Shown piece by piece: positions 9,256 through 16,935 of a stretch of DNA of 25,330 nt. Positions within the stretch are counted from its first letter, which is position 1. Each line of letters opens with the position of its first letter. The position numbers and the translations under genes were made by a program. The notes beneath the pieces were generated by a model. The model had not been told where the DNA came from, searched no databases, and worked only from the letters and a program-made list of their open reading frames with translations. Origin of the DNA: Clostridiales bacterium (GTDB taxonomy: Bacteria > Bacillota > Clostridia > Oscillospirales > Acutalibacteraceae); contig JAJQDK010000134.1 in assembly GCA_021202245.1 (NCBI GenBank), positions 1-25,330 on the forward strand, in the 5' to 3' direction.

Positions 9256-9633
9256 TTAGGTGATTTTGCCTTTTTGTCTTAAATAGTTTTCAATCTGCAC
9301 CTTGTCATAAATACCCAAATCATCACAGCCGGCAAGATACTCATTGTGATGCCTGACCTCGTGATGAAAAATTCTGACAAGCTGTTTATAAAGCGACTCT
9401 TTGTCAAGCTTTCCGTAAACACGGTTGATTGAGCCGTAATAAAAGACTATGGCGTTACCGAGCGAATTGCGGATATATTCACCCAAAATGAATAAATCGT
9501 TGTTCACGGCGCTCGGATGCACCTTAAGCTGAGGCAAAAGTGAAATACCGCCGTTCAGCTCACGGTACAACTCATAAGGCATAGAATCCGCTATTTCATC
9601 AAGCATTTGTCCGCATTCTTCAAAAGTAACCAT
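9256..9633 (-). CDS. Zincin-like metallopeptidase family protein (COG3824 type)
   Basis: 125 residues with the metal-binding motif HEVRHHNEYLAG: H91, E92 and H95 of HExxH, with an acidic residue further on (such as D104, D105 or D110) as possible third ligand. The layout of a short N-terminal region, a single HExxHH helix and a short tail fits the small predicted Zn-dependent proteases of the zincin_1 (DUF1025-like) family. Substrate and role are unknown. No signal peptide, so probably cytoplasmic. It starts 15 nt after the rpoD stop, with only a weak GGTGA ahead of the ATG, so translation is probably coupled to rpoD. That makes it the third gene of a dnaG-rpoD operon. Confidence 0.75.
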   Translation of the reverse strand: MVTFEECGQMLDEIADSMPYELYRELNGGISLLPQLKVHPSAVNNDLFILGEYIRNSLGNAIVFYYGSINRVYGKLDKESLYKQLVRIFHHEVRHHNEYLAGCDDLGIYDKVQIENYLRQKGKIT

Positions 9634-9648
9634 AAATCACCGTTAAAA

Positions 9649-10752
9649 TCAATACTCAAGGTAATCCTTAAGCTTTCTGCTTCTTGACGGATGACGAAGC
9701 TTGCGCAGCGCCTTTGCTTCAATCTGACGTATACGCTCACGGGTCACGTTAAATTCTTTGCCGACCTCCTCAAGAGTTCTGCTTCTGCCGTCCTCAAGTC
9801 CGAAGCGCAGTCTTAATACCTTTTCCTCCCTCGGAGTGAGAGTGGAAAGTACGTCGGAGAGCTGTTCGCGGAGCATGGTATGCGAAGCTGCGTCGGCGGG
9901 AGCCGGAGCATCGTTGTCGGGAATGAAATCGCCCAAGTGGCTGTCCTCTTCCTCACCGATAGGAGTTTCAAGCGAAACAGGCTCCTGCGCAACACGCATA
10001 ATTTCACGCACCTTGTCAACCGGCATATCAATCGCCTCAGCGATTTCATCGGCTGTGGGATCGTGACCGTTCTGGTGAAGAAGCTGAATCTGCACCTTTT
10101 TCACCTTATTGATTGTTTCCACCATATGAACGGGAATACGTATGGTTCGCGCCTGATCGGCTATGGCGCGTGTAATAGCCTGACGTATCCACCAAGTGGC
10201 ATAGGTGGAAAATTTAAAGCCCTTGGTATAGTCGAACTTTTCAACAGCCTTAATCAAGCCTAAATTGCCCTCCTGGATAAGGTCAAGAAACTGCATTCCT
10301 CTGCCGAGATAACGCTTGGCAATGTTGACAACAAGACGAAGATTTGCCTCCGAAAGCCTTTGCTTGGCAGCAACGTCGCCCTGTGAGATTTTGATTGCAA
10401 GCTCAATCTCCTCTTCGGAGGTCAGCAGCGGGACACGTCCGATTTCCTTGAGATAAACCTTAACCGGGTCGTCTATTGTAACGCCTGCTTCGGGAGCATG
10501 GTTTTCGGTTTCCGTGCCGCTCTTTTGAGTTTCAAGATTAAGGTCAATATCATCAATCTTGATATCGCCCATATCCTCGACAATCTCGATTCCCTGAGCT
10601 TCAATGGAATCATAGAGCTTTTCAAGCTGTTCGGGCTCATAATTAATTCCCTCAATGGCATCGAGAATATCCTGACTTGTGAGCTGACCCTTTTGCTTTC
10701 CGAGCTCAATAAGCTCTTTTACTACTGTTTTTTTATCGTGTGTTGCCGGCAT
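9649..10752 (-). CDS. rpoD: Primary RNA polymerase sigma factor RpoD/SigA
   Basis: 367 residues, the usual size for a Firmicute housekeeping sigma. Region 1.1-like N-terminus (about 7-55), region 1.2 (DDPVKVYLKEIGRVPLL, 94-110), and region 2 with the core-binding and -10 recognition stretch (LRLVVNIAKRYLGRGMQF to FSTYATWWIRQAITRAI, 138-197). Region 3 follows (about 210-290), then region 4 with the -35 recognition helix (VTRERIRQIEAKALRKLRHP). The N-terminus lacks the long non-conserved insert of proteobacterial RpoD. Gap to dnaG is 19 nt, forming the classical macromolecular synthesis arrangement. The sigma-A promoters called in this window (fprA, rpmE, thrS, abiE) fit its expected specificity. 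Confidence 0.98.
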   Translation of the reverse strand: MPATHDKKTVVKELIELGKQKGQLTSQDILDAIEGINYEPEQLEKLYDSIEAQGIEIVEDMGDIKIDDIDLNLETQKSGTETENHAPEAGVTIDDPVKVYLKEIGRVPLLTSEEEIELAIKISQGDVAAKQRLSEANLRLVVNIAKRYLGRGMQFLDLIQEGNLGLIKAVEKFDYTKGFKFSTYATWWIRQAITRAIADQARTIRIPVHMVETINKVKKVQIQLLHQNGHDPTADEIAEAIDMPVDKVREIMRVAQEPVSLETPIGEEEDSHLGDFIPDNDAPAPADAASHTMLREQLSDVLSTLTPREEKVLRLRFGLEDGRSRTLEEVGKEFNVTRERIRQIEAKALRKLRHPSRSRKLKDYLEY

Positions 10753-10771
10753 ATTAACTTCCTTTCCTGTT

Positions 10772-12538
10772 TCACTGCTTGTTTTTCCTTATTTCGTCAA
10801 GGTAAGCCTGAATCTCGGCATCGGATAAGGACGCCGCATTCTCAGCCGTAAGCTTTTTGCTTTCCTCGTTGATTACATTTATGTACTCCCGCATAGCCTC
10901 CTTTGTAGATGCCGCCGGGATTGACTGTGACAAAAGCTGATAAAGCTTTGACGCTTCATCATTGGTAAAATCGGCTGTTACATTATTGAGAGGATCCAGT
11001 CCCCGTTCAATACGCCCCAGCATATATTCATAATATCGTTTCATCAGCGAATTTTGGAACTGCTCCGGCTTAACTCCGTCGGAAATTTCCGGGGCAAGGT
11101 CGGGATTGTTGATAAGAAATACCACCAAAGCCTCCTCGGCGCTTGAGCTTCTCGGCTTTTTGTAGTGGTCGGAATTTATTTTGTCACTCCGCCCGCTCAA
11201 ATCGGCTTGAATTTTATTCATCTGCTTTTTAGCCGCTTCCCTGTTTGAACGCTTAAAAATATTTTTAAACTGTTGATTAAAGGAGCTTTTTTCAACACCG
11301 GTTTCATTGCTGATTTTGGAAATGTAAACGTCACGCTCAAGCGGACTGCTGATGCCGGAAATAACCTTTGCGGCTTCTTCAAGATACGCAATTTTTCCGT
11401 CGGTGGTTTCCGTATTGTACTGCTGCTTGAGCTTATTAAGGCGGTACTCAACATCGTTTGCACTCTTGTCAATAAGCGCTCGAAACGCTGCCGGTCCGTC
11501 TTTACCGTTTGATTTGATAAACTCGTCGGGATCCTTTCCCCTCGGGACGGTCAGAACACGAATTAAAAGTCCTGCGTTTCTCAATATCGGAATTGCCCTT
11601 GCGGTCGCCTTTTGACCGGCTTCATCGGCGTCATAGCAGATAATCACCTCATCGGCATATCTTTTCATCAAGACAGCCTGCTCAACCGTCAGAGCGGTTC
11701 CGAGAGTTGCCACGGCGTTGGTAAAGCCTGCCTGGCACACGGAAATAACATCCATATATCCCTCGCATAATATCAGCGTTCGGTTGCCGGAATTTTTGGC
11801 ATTGTTAAGAGAAAACAGGTTTGCGCTTTTTTTAAACACGGGAGTATCGGAGGTGTTGAGGTATTTCGGCTTTTCATCCGTCATTATTCTGCCGCCGAAG
11901 GCTATTACATTGCCTCTTAAGTCAATAATAGGAAACATAACCCTGTTGGTAAAGCGGTCGTATATACCGTTGCCGTTTCTGCGTTTAACTCCGAGGTTTG
12001 CCGCCGTAATTTCACTGTCCTTAAAGCCCTTTCCTCTGAGATGAGTACAGAGAGAAGTCCAGTCGTCATCGGCAAAGCCGAGTCCGAAATGCCGTATAGT
12101 TCGGTCGGAAAGCTGACGGTTATGCAGATACTCAAGCCCTGAGGCTCCCTTTGGGGAAAGGAGCGTGGAATAATAAAAGCGCGCCGCTTCACGGTTGGCT
12201 TCAAATATTCTTGAACGCAGCTTGTTCATACTGTCGTCGTATGAATTTTCCGGAACCTCCATCCCTGCTCGCTGAGCAAGAAGCTTTACGGCATCAACAT
12301 AATCGAGATTTTCAATCTTCATAATAAAGGTGATTACATCTCCGCCGACACCGCAGCCGAAGCAGTAAAAGGAACCGTTTTCGGTATAAACATTAAAAGA
12401 GGGCGTTTTTTCGCCGTGGAAGGGACAAAGACCGACCATATTTCTGCCGCGGCGTTTCAGGCTTACATATGAGGACACTGTTTCGGTAATGTCGTTTCTC
12501 ATTTTTAATTCCTGCAAAAAACTTTCGGGGAAAGCCAT
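10772..12538 (-). CDS. dnaG: DNA primase
   Basis: 588-residue primase that lays RNA primers at the replication fork. The zinc-binding domain has C38, H41, C59 and C62 (CPFH...CFGC). The catalytic core carries the Toprim motifs: E259 in CEGYMD, then YDADEAG. A C-terminal region after about 440 corresponds to the helicase-binding domain. An upstream in-frame start at 12589 would add 17 lysine-rich residues. I choose the ATG at 12536-12538 because AGGAGAGG lies just upstream (12543-12550) and MAFPESFLQELK matches the usual start of Firmicute DnaG. First gene of the dnaG-rpoD-metallopeptidase operon. The 133 bp to the next gene are extremely A/T-rich, with no clear promoter that I can single out. 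Confidence 0.97.
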   Translation of the reverse strand: MAFPESFLQELKMRNDITETVSSYVSLKRRGRNMVGLCPFHGEKTPSFNVYTENGSFYCFGCGVGGDVITFIMKIENLDYVDAVKLLAQRAGMEVPENSYDDSMNKLRSRIFEANREAARFYYSTLLSPKGASGLEYLHNRQLSDRTIRHFGLGFADDDWTSLCTHLRGKGFKDSEITAANLGVKRRNGNGIYDRFTNRVMFPIIDLRGNVIAFGGRIMTDEKPKYLNTSDTPVFKKSANLFSLNNAKNSGNRTLILCEGYMDVISVCQAGFTNAVATLGTALTVEQAVLMKRYADEVIICYDADEAGQKATARAIPILRNAGLLIRVLTVPRGKDPDEFIKSNGKDGPAAFRALIDKSANDVEYRLNKLKQQYNTETTDGKIAYLEEAAKVISGISSPLERDVYISKISNETGVEKSSFNQQFKNIFKRSNREAAKKQMNKIQADLSGRSDKINSDHYKKPRSSSAEEALVVFLINNPDLAPEISDGVKPEQFQNSLMKRYYEYMLGRIERGLDPLNNVTADFTNDEASKLYQLLSQSIPAASTKEAMREYINVINEESKKLTAENAASLSDAEIQAYLDEIRKNKQ

Positions 12539-12671
12539 CTTCACCTCTCCTTTCTGTTTTTCTATTAGCTTTTTACGTTTTTTTTTCAAATATTCCTTTA
12601 AATATTTTAAATTTTAAAATTTTTTTCAAAAAACAAAGTGTTTCAGACAAAGAAAGCCGAATTTTACGGTT

Positions 12672-13307
12672 TTAAGATGAAACGGGAACAGAAAAGAAGC
12701 TCTCCCCCTTCACCTGCGCCTGAACCTCTCCCGATGTTGCGTCGGCAAAGCTTTTGTTAAGCGCAGGCAGCAAATCGGGCTTTATATGGAATTTTATAAG
12801 GACGTCGGATTCAAACACCGTATCGTCCGGCGTACCGCCCGATTCGGGAATGAGCGATGAAACCTTGCCGTACTGATTATATGTACATCTAAGCTCACAG
12901 AGCAGACAGCTTTGCATCATAACAATTTCCGAGGCATCCAAAGCGATTTTTGCCGCATGGGAATATGCACGCACAAGTCCTCCGGTGCCGAGCAGTGTTC
13001 CGCCGAAATATCGGGTTACCACCACACAGACGTCAAAAATATCCTGCTTTAATATAACGTCAAGCACGGGCATACCTGCCGTTCCGGACGGCTCTCCGTC
13101 ATCGCTGTAGCGTTTTATGTTGCCCTCTCGCAGAGAATAGGCATACACATTGTGTGCAGCGTTCCAATGCTCGCTTCGCTTTTCGTTTATAAAATCCACC
13201 GCAGCCTTTTCTGACTCAACCGGTGTGCAATAGCCTATGAACCGTGAGCGCTTTTCAACAAACTCATCCTTCGCGCTTTTAAGCACCGTTTTGTAGTCTT
13301 TAGTCAT
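12672..13307 (-). CDS. YigZ/IMPACT-family protein
   Basis: 211 residues. The N-terminal domain is the UPF0029/IMPACT fold: FVEKRSRFIGY, HNVYAYSL, the hallmark SDDGEPSGTAGMPVL, then VVVTRYFGGTLLGTGGLVRAY. A shorter C-terminal ferredoxin-like domain (about 135-205) follows. Eukaryotic IMPACT binds the translation regulator GCN1; the bacterial role is unresolved, so no function is assigned. The start at 13307 (MTKDYKT) has GGAG (13315-13318) 7 nt upstream; a longer frame from 13337 would begin inside the rpmE terminator hairpin and is rejected. It lies 58 nt after rpmE, with that terminator in between, so it may be expressed by readthrough. Confidence 0.9.
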   Translation of the reverse strand: MTKDYKTVLKSAKDEFVEKRSRFIGYCTPVESEKAAVDFINEKRSEHWNAAHNVYAYSLREGNIKRYSDDGEPSGTAGMPVLDVILKQDIFDVCVVVTRYFGGTLLGTGGLVRAYSHAAKIALDASEIVMMQSCLLCELRCTYNQYGKVSSLIPESGGTPDDTVFESDVLIKFHIKPDLLPALNKSFADATSGEVQAQVKGESFFSVPVSS

Positions 13308-13320
13308 AAAACAACTCCAA

Positions 13321-13349
13321 AGAAAACAAGGCGGCACAGTGTACCGCCT
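13321..13349 (-). terminator. Terminator/attenuator after rpmE
   Basis: Minus-strand hairpin with stem AGGCGG/CCGCCT (13329-13334 with 13344-13349), extended by two inner pairs, followed by TTGTTTTCT. The T-run ends next to the Shine-Dalgarno sequence of the downstream YigZ-family gene (13315-13318). Confidence 0.65.
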
Positions 13350-13365
13350 AACAATTACATAATTA

Positions 13366-13569
13366 TTATTTGTCCATACCGAAACGCTTTTTGAACCTGT
13401 CTACACGTCCGCCTGTATCAACCAATTTCTGCTTTCCTGTAAAGAACGGGTGGCATTTTGAACAAACTTCAACACGAATATCCTTCTTAGTTGAACCTGT
13501 TTCAATAACATTACCGCAAGCACAAGTAATTGTTGTTTGCTCATAATTAGGGTGTATATCCTTTTTCAT
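13366..13569 (-). CDS. rpmE: 50S ribosomal protein L31 (zinc-binding form)
   Basis: 67-residue large-subunit protein with the zinc-type cysteines C16, C18, C36 and C39 (CAC...CSKC), followed by the usual CHPFFTGKQKLVDTGGRVD. The start ATG at 13567-13569 follows AGGTAGGTG; an upstream in-frame GTG at 13578 is part of that ribosome-binding site and is rejected. A strong promoter lies at 13608-13636. Confidence 0.97.
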   Translation of the reverse strand: MKKDIHPNYEQTTITCACGNVIETGSTKKDIRVEVCSKCHPFFTGKQKLVDTGGRVDRFKKRFGMDK

Positions 13570-13607
13570 TATTTTCACCTACCTGACGTTGCACAATTAA
13601 CAGAGTT

Positions 13608-13636
13608 ATTATACTACATTTATCCGTAAAATGCAA
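13608..13636 (-). promoter_or_regulatory. Sigma-A promoter of rpmE
   Basis: TTGCAT (13631-13636), 17-nt spacer, TATAAT (13608-13613) on the minus strand, about 40 nt upstream of the rpmE start. Confidence 0.8.
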
Positions 13637-13675
13637 GACTTTTTTCAGATTTTTTATTCATTACATAATATTGAT

Positions 13676-14476
13676 TTAATCATCGCTGTTTTGTGCCGAT
13701 AAATAGTCAACATATTCCTCAAGGCACATATTATAGGAACGCATTTTCACTGCGTTATCCTTTCCCACGTACCGATAGAGAGATTCGCTGCCGTACATTG
13801 AGGTTACGGATTCCTTATCATCGGGATAGCGCTGAATAAAGCCGTAGCTTATGCAGTTTCGTTCAATATACAGAGCCGTGCCGCTGTCGCTTACATCAAA
13901 ATCCACAAGCAAGCCCGTCTGCGCCTCACTCTGCCCTGCCATAGGAACCAGCTTTTGCACATACGCCTGCGCCCGCACCTCGGTATAATCCGGATTTTGC
14001 AAAAGCTCGGAGAGCGTATCGTCATACAGCTTTTTCTGTTCGTCATATGACACATAAACGCTGTTGATTTTCAGTTCAACGCCATCCGACTGCGCATCGT
14101 CAAGCATTTGAGATAAATCGTCGTACATAAGCGAATTTACCTTAAAGCCGTCAAGCATTAAAAGCTCGGGGACATAATCAAATTCAAGCGGATTTTGCTT
14201 GTTGACTACCGTTAAAAGCTCCTCGCTTGATTCAACGGTTTCCTGCGTAGATTTTTGAGCGGAATAACCCGAATCGGTGGAAAACAGAATGAGAAAATAG
14301 GCTCCTGCAGCAGCCGCAAGCACTGCGATTACAATACAGGCTGCAATTATCACCTTGCGTTTGGCTGAACCGTAGGGAAAAATCCTGCCGGTTTTCTCTT
14401 CCATAAGAGCCTGCTTTCGCCTGCGTTTTGATTCTTTATAGCTTTTTTTATCTGACGGAGTCATACCGAATGGCAT
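13676..14476 (-). CDS. VanY/DD-carboxypeptidase-like membrane protein, zinc site lost
   Basis: 266 residues with a basic cytoplasmic N-terminus (10-43), one membrane helix (about 41-65) and an extracellular domain resembling the VanY/M15B D-Ala-D-Ala carboxypeptidases. Recognisable landmarks are YDDLSQML, a SYDEQKKLYDD block, GQSEAQTGLLVDFDV and YRYVG near the end. In active members the third block reads S-x-H-x-x-G-x-x-x-D; here the His is Ala185, though D192 remains. The second His (in ExWHYRYVG) is replaced by Leu, and the substrate-binding Arg of SGYRSY is Val. It is therefore probably not a peptidase but a wall-binding or regulatory relative (inference). The start ATG (14474-14476) follows GCAGGTG. 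The gene follows thrS by 113 nt, across an intergenic repeat. Confidence 0.8.
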   Translation of the reverse strand: MPFGMTPSDKKSYKESKRRRKQALMEEKTGRIFPYGSAKRKVIIAACIVIAVLAAAAGAYFLILFSTDSGYSAQKSTQETVESSEELLTVVNKQNPLEFDYVPELLMLDGFKVNSLMYDDLSQMLDDAQSDGVELKINSVYVSYDEQKKLYDDTLSELLQNPDYTEVRAQAYVQKLVPMAGQSEAQTGLLVDFDVSDSGTALYIERNCISYGFIQRYPDDKESVTSMYGSESLYRYVGKDNAVKMRSYNMCLEEYVDYLSAQNSDD

Positions 14477-14485
14477 ATTACACCT

Positions 14486-14567
14486 GCTTTTTAACCTATG
14501 CTGCAATCGTTGCCGTGCGGGATTAAGCAAGCTTATCCCGCACTCTGCTCCGATTTAAATAAGAAAG
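14486..14567 (-). repeat. Composite intergenic palindrome
   Basis: On the minus strand: ATTTAAATCGGAGCAGAG, then a 9-bp stem (14515-14523 with 14535-14543) enclosing AAGC-AA-GCTT, then GATTGCAGC. The first part is the CGGAGCAA module and the last matches the start of the 7182-7310 element. No T-run follows, so it is not read as the thrS terminator. It abuts the ribosome-binding site of the VanY-like gene. Confidence 0.65.
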
Positions 14568-14589
14568 CGTGATTTGATTGAATCATAGG

Positions 14590-16533
14590 TTATTTTATCG
14601 CCTTGGTTTCAATTTCTTCAACAGCCGCAGCAATAAAGTCTTCAAGCTTCATTGCGCCGAGGTCGCCGTCCTTTCTGTGACGGACGGAAACCGTCTGAGC
14701 CTCAATGTCCTTATCTCCGATTATGAACATATAGGGAACCTTTTCAAGCTGCGCTTCACGGATTTTATAGCCGATTTTTTCGCTTCTGCCGTCAACCTCA
14801 ACACGCATACCGCAGGCTTCAAGCTGTTTTTTGATTTCATATACATAGTCAAGATGTCTGTCAGCTACGGGAAGGAGCTTAACCTGCGTAGGCGCAAGCC
14901 ACATCGGGAATGCTCCGGCATATTTTTCAATGAGCAGAGCAAGCGTTCTTTCGTAGCAGCCGATTGAGGTTCTGTGAATTATATAAGGATTTTTCTTTGC
15001 GCCGTCCTTGTCCACATACTCCATTCCGAATTTTTCGGCGAGCATTTGGTCAATCTGGATAGTGATAAGCGTGTCTTCCTTGCCGTAAACATTTTTAATC
15101 TGAATATCAAGCTTGGGGCCGTAGAAAGCGGCTTCACCCACACCAACGGCATATGGAATGTCAAGGTGGTCAAGGATTTTCTGCATTATGCCTTGAGCCT
15201 CGTCCCACTGCTCGGCTGTGCCGATATATTTATCCTTATCCTCGGGATCCCACTGCGAGAAGCGATAGGAAACGTCCTCGTAAAGACCGAGAGTTTTCAG
15301 CATATAAATTGCAAGCTCAAGACAGCTTTTAAACTCCTGCTCAAGCTGATCGGGGGTACACATAAGGTGACCCTCGGAAATTGTAAACTGCCTGACTCTG
15401 ATAAGTCCGTGCATCTCACCGCTTGCCTCGTTGCGGAAAAGCGTAGAGGTTTCGTTATAACGGAGCGGCAAATCACGGTAGGAGCGCTGTCGGTTGAGGT
15501 ATGCCTGATATTGGAACGGACAGGTCATGGGACGCAGCGCAAACACCTCGTCGTCCTTTTCGGGGTCGCCGAGAACAAACATACCGTCCTGATAATGATC
15601 CCAATGTCCGCTGATTTTGTACAGGTCGCTCTTTGCCATATAGGGAGTTTTTGTAAGCTGCCAGCCGCGGCGCTGCTCCTCATCCTCAACAAAGCGCTGC
15701 AAAAGCTGAATTACTCTTGCGCCCTTCGGAAGAAGAATCGGCAAACCCTGACCGATTACGTCCGAGGTTGTAAAAAACTCAAGCTCACGGCCGATTTTGT
15801 TGTGGTCGCGGCTCTTGGCTTCCTCAAGCATTTTGAGATGCTCTTCAAGCATTGAAGCCTTCGGGAAAGCTACACCGTACACACGGCACAGCTGGGCGTT
15901 GTTTGCGTCGCCTCTCCAATAAGCGCCGGTGCAGTTTGTAAGCTCAACAGCCTTAATTGCCGACACATTCATAAGATGAGGGCCGGCGCACAGGTCGGTA
16001 AAATCGTCCTGCTTATAAAAGCTGATTTTTTCGCCCTTGTCGGAGTGTTCCTTAACAAGCTCAACCTTATACGGCTCATTCATCTGCGTAAGCTTTTCTG
16101 CGGCATCATCGGGAGAAAGCTCAAAGCGTTCAAGCTCAACGCCGGATTTTACAATCTTTTTCATTTCAGCCTTAATCTTTTCGAGATCATCGCTCGTAAA
16201 TGGCTTTTCAACATCAAAATCGTAGTAAAATCCGTTGTCAACAGCCGGACCGATTGCGCATTTTGCATTGGGGTAAAGCCTTTTTACCGCCTGAGCAAGA
16301 ACGTGTGAGGCGGTATGCCAAAACGTCTTTTTTCCGTCCGGCGAATCAAAGGTCAACAGCTCTACCCTGCAATCCTTTGTAAGCGGCGTGCGCAAATCGA
16401 CAATCTCTCCGTCAACCCTTGCACAGCAAACGGACTTGTGCAGTCCCATACCTATTGATTTTGCGATTTCGGCGGGCGTAATGCCGTCCTGAAATTCCTT
16501 AACGGCTCCGCCCTTAAGCTCTACCTTAATCAT
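14590..16533 (-). CDS. thrS: Threonyl-tRNA synthetase
   Basis: 647 residues, full length. N-terminal TGS domain (1-60), the editing domain with HTASHVLAQAVKRLYP, then the class II catalytic core: the zinc-ligand region MTCPFQYQAY, EMHGLIRVRQFTISEGH, and HRTSIGCYERTLALLIE. The C-terminal anticodon-binding domain starts near QVKLLPVADRH. It charges tRNA-Thr. The ATG (16531-16533) has TAAGGAG 8 nt upstream (16542-16548). Expression is controlled by the T-box leader upstream, so it should rise when uncharged tRNA-Thr accumulates. No clear terminator was seen after the stop. Confidence 0.98.
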   Translation of the reverse strand: MIKVELKGGAVKEFQDGITPAEIAKSIGMGLHKSVCCARVDGEIVDLRTPLTKDCRVELLTFDSPDGKKTFWHTASHVLAQAVKRLYPNAKCAIGPAVDNGFYYDFDVEKPFTSDDLEKIKAEMKKIVKSGVELERFELSPDDAAEKLTQMNEPYKVELVKEHSDKGEKISFYKQDDFTDLCAGPHLMNVSAIKAVELTNCTGAYWRGDANNAQLCRVYGVAFPKASMLEEHLKMLEEAKSRDHNKIGRELEFFTTSDVIGQGLPILLPKGARVIQLLQRFVEDEEQRRGWQLTKTPYMAKSDLYKISGHWDHYQDGMFVLGDPEKDDEVFALRPMTCPFQYQAYLNRQRSYRDLPLRYNETSTLFRNEASGEMHGLIRVRQFTISEGHLMCTPDQLEQEFKSCLELAIYMLKTLGLYEDVSYRFSQWDPEDKDKYIGTAEQWDEAQGIMQKILDHLDIPYAVGVGEAAFYGPKLDIQIKNVYGKEDTLITIQIDQMLAEKFGMEYVDKDGAKKNPYIIHRTSIGCYERTLALLIEKYAGAFPMWLAPTQVKLLPVADRHLDYVYEIKKQLEACGMRVEVDGRSEKIGYKIREAQLEKVPYMFIIGDKDIEAQTVSVRHRKDGDLGAMKLEDFIAAAVEEIETKAIK

Positions 16534-16569
16534 TTGTTATTCTCCTTATCATGAAATATATTTTGATTT

Positions 16570-16607
16570 AATTTAAACCGAGTCAAAGCAGATTTGTTTT
16601 GCTTAAT
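16570..16607 (+). repeat. Diverged CGGAGCAA-type repeat in the thrS leader
   Basis: The stretch containing CAAAGCAGATTTG and TTGCTTAATC resembles the right arm of the 18231-18368 element, read as its reverse complement. It sits between the T-box terminator and the thrS ribosome-binding site. Confidence 0.4.
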
Positions 16608-16636
16608 CATGCCCTGCTGCCCTTGAGGCTTAAGCT

Positions 16637-16880
16637 AAAAATCCCGATATTCCGTAAGGAATATCGGGACGAATTTACTCGTGGTTCCACCCAATTTCGG
16701 CAGTCTGCACTGCCCTCAAAAACCTTAACGCAGTCATACGCCGCACCGTTTCCTGTGCAGACTCAAAGGCGGTAGAATGTAAGACCTGATGCGGAAAATT
16801 TCAGCAAACAATTCCGCTCTCTGAAAAAGGCGATTTACAAACCGTGTCCTTATCATAGCTTTAGCTCAATCTATTGATTT
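16637..16880 (-). promoter_or_regulatory. T-box riboswitch controlling thrS
   Basis: On the minus strand the leader has the T-box core GGGTGGAACCACG (16681-16693), the stem I landmarks CAGAGAGCGGA and GCTGAAA, and a 12-bp intrinsic terminator (16642-16653 with 16658-16669) followed by T's (16637-16641). Folding stem I by eye, GTAA/TTAC and AGG/CCT helices enclose a loop whose 3' side carries ACC (16771-16773) followed by a purine: a threonine specifier codon. The UGGA of the core would pair with a 3' UCCA end, matching discriminator U of Firmicute tRNA-Thr. Confidence 0.93.
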
Positions 16881-16885
16881 ATACC

Positions 16886-16914
16886 ATAATAGCACTGTTA
16901 AAAGCAAATGTCAA
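16886..16914 (-). promoter_or_regulatory. Sigma-A promoter of the thrS T-box transcript
   Basis: Consensus TTGACA (16909-16914), 17-nt spacer, TATTAT (16886-16891) directly upstream of the T-box leader on the minus strand. Confidence 0.88.
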
Positions 16915-16935
16915 CATAGAATTTTATCGGATAAA

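Noticed and set aside
14515..14543. Strong palindrome after thrS as a terminator
   Set aside because: No T-run on the minus strand, and the same sequence type recurs at other intergenic sites, so it is classed as a repeat.
14974..15855. 293-residue plus-strand open frame
   Set aside because: It lies antisense inside thrS, has no ribosome-binding site, and its composition mirrors the codon use of thrS.
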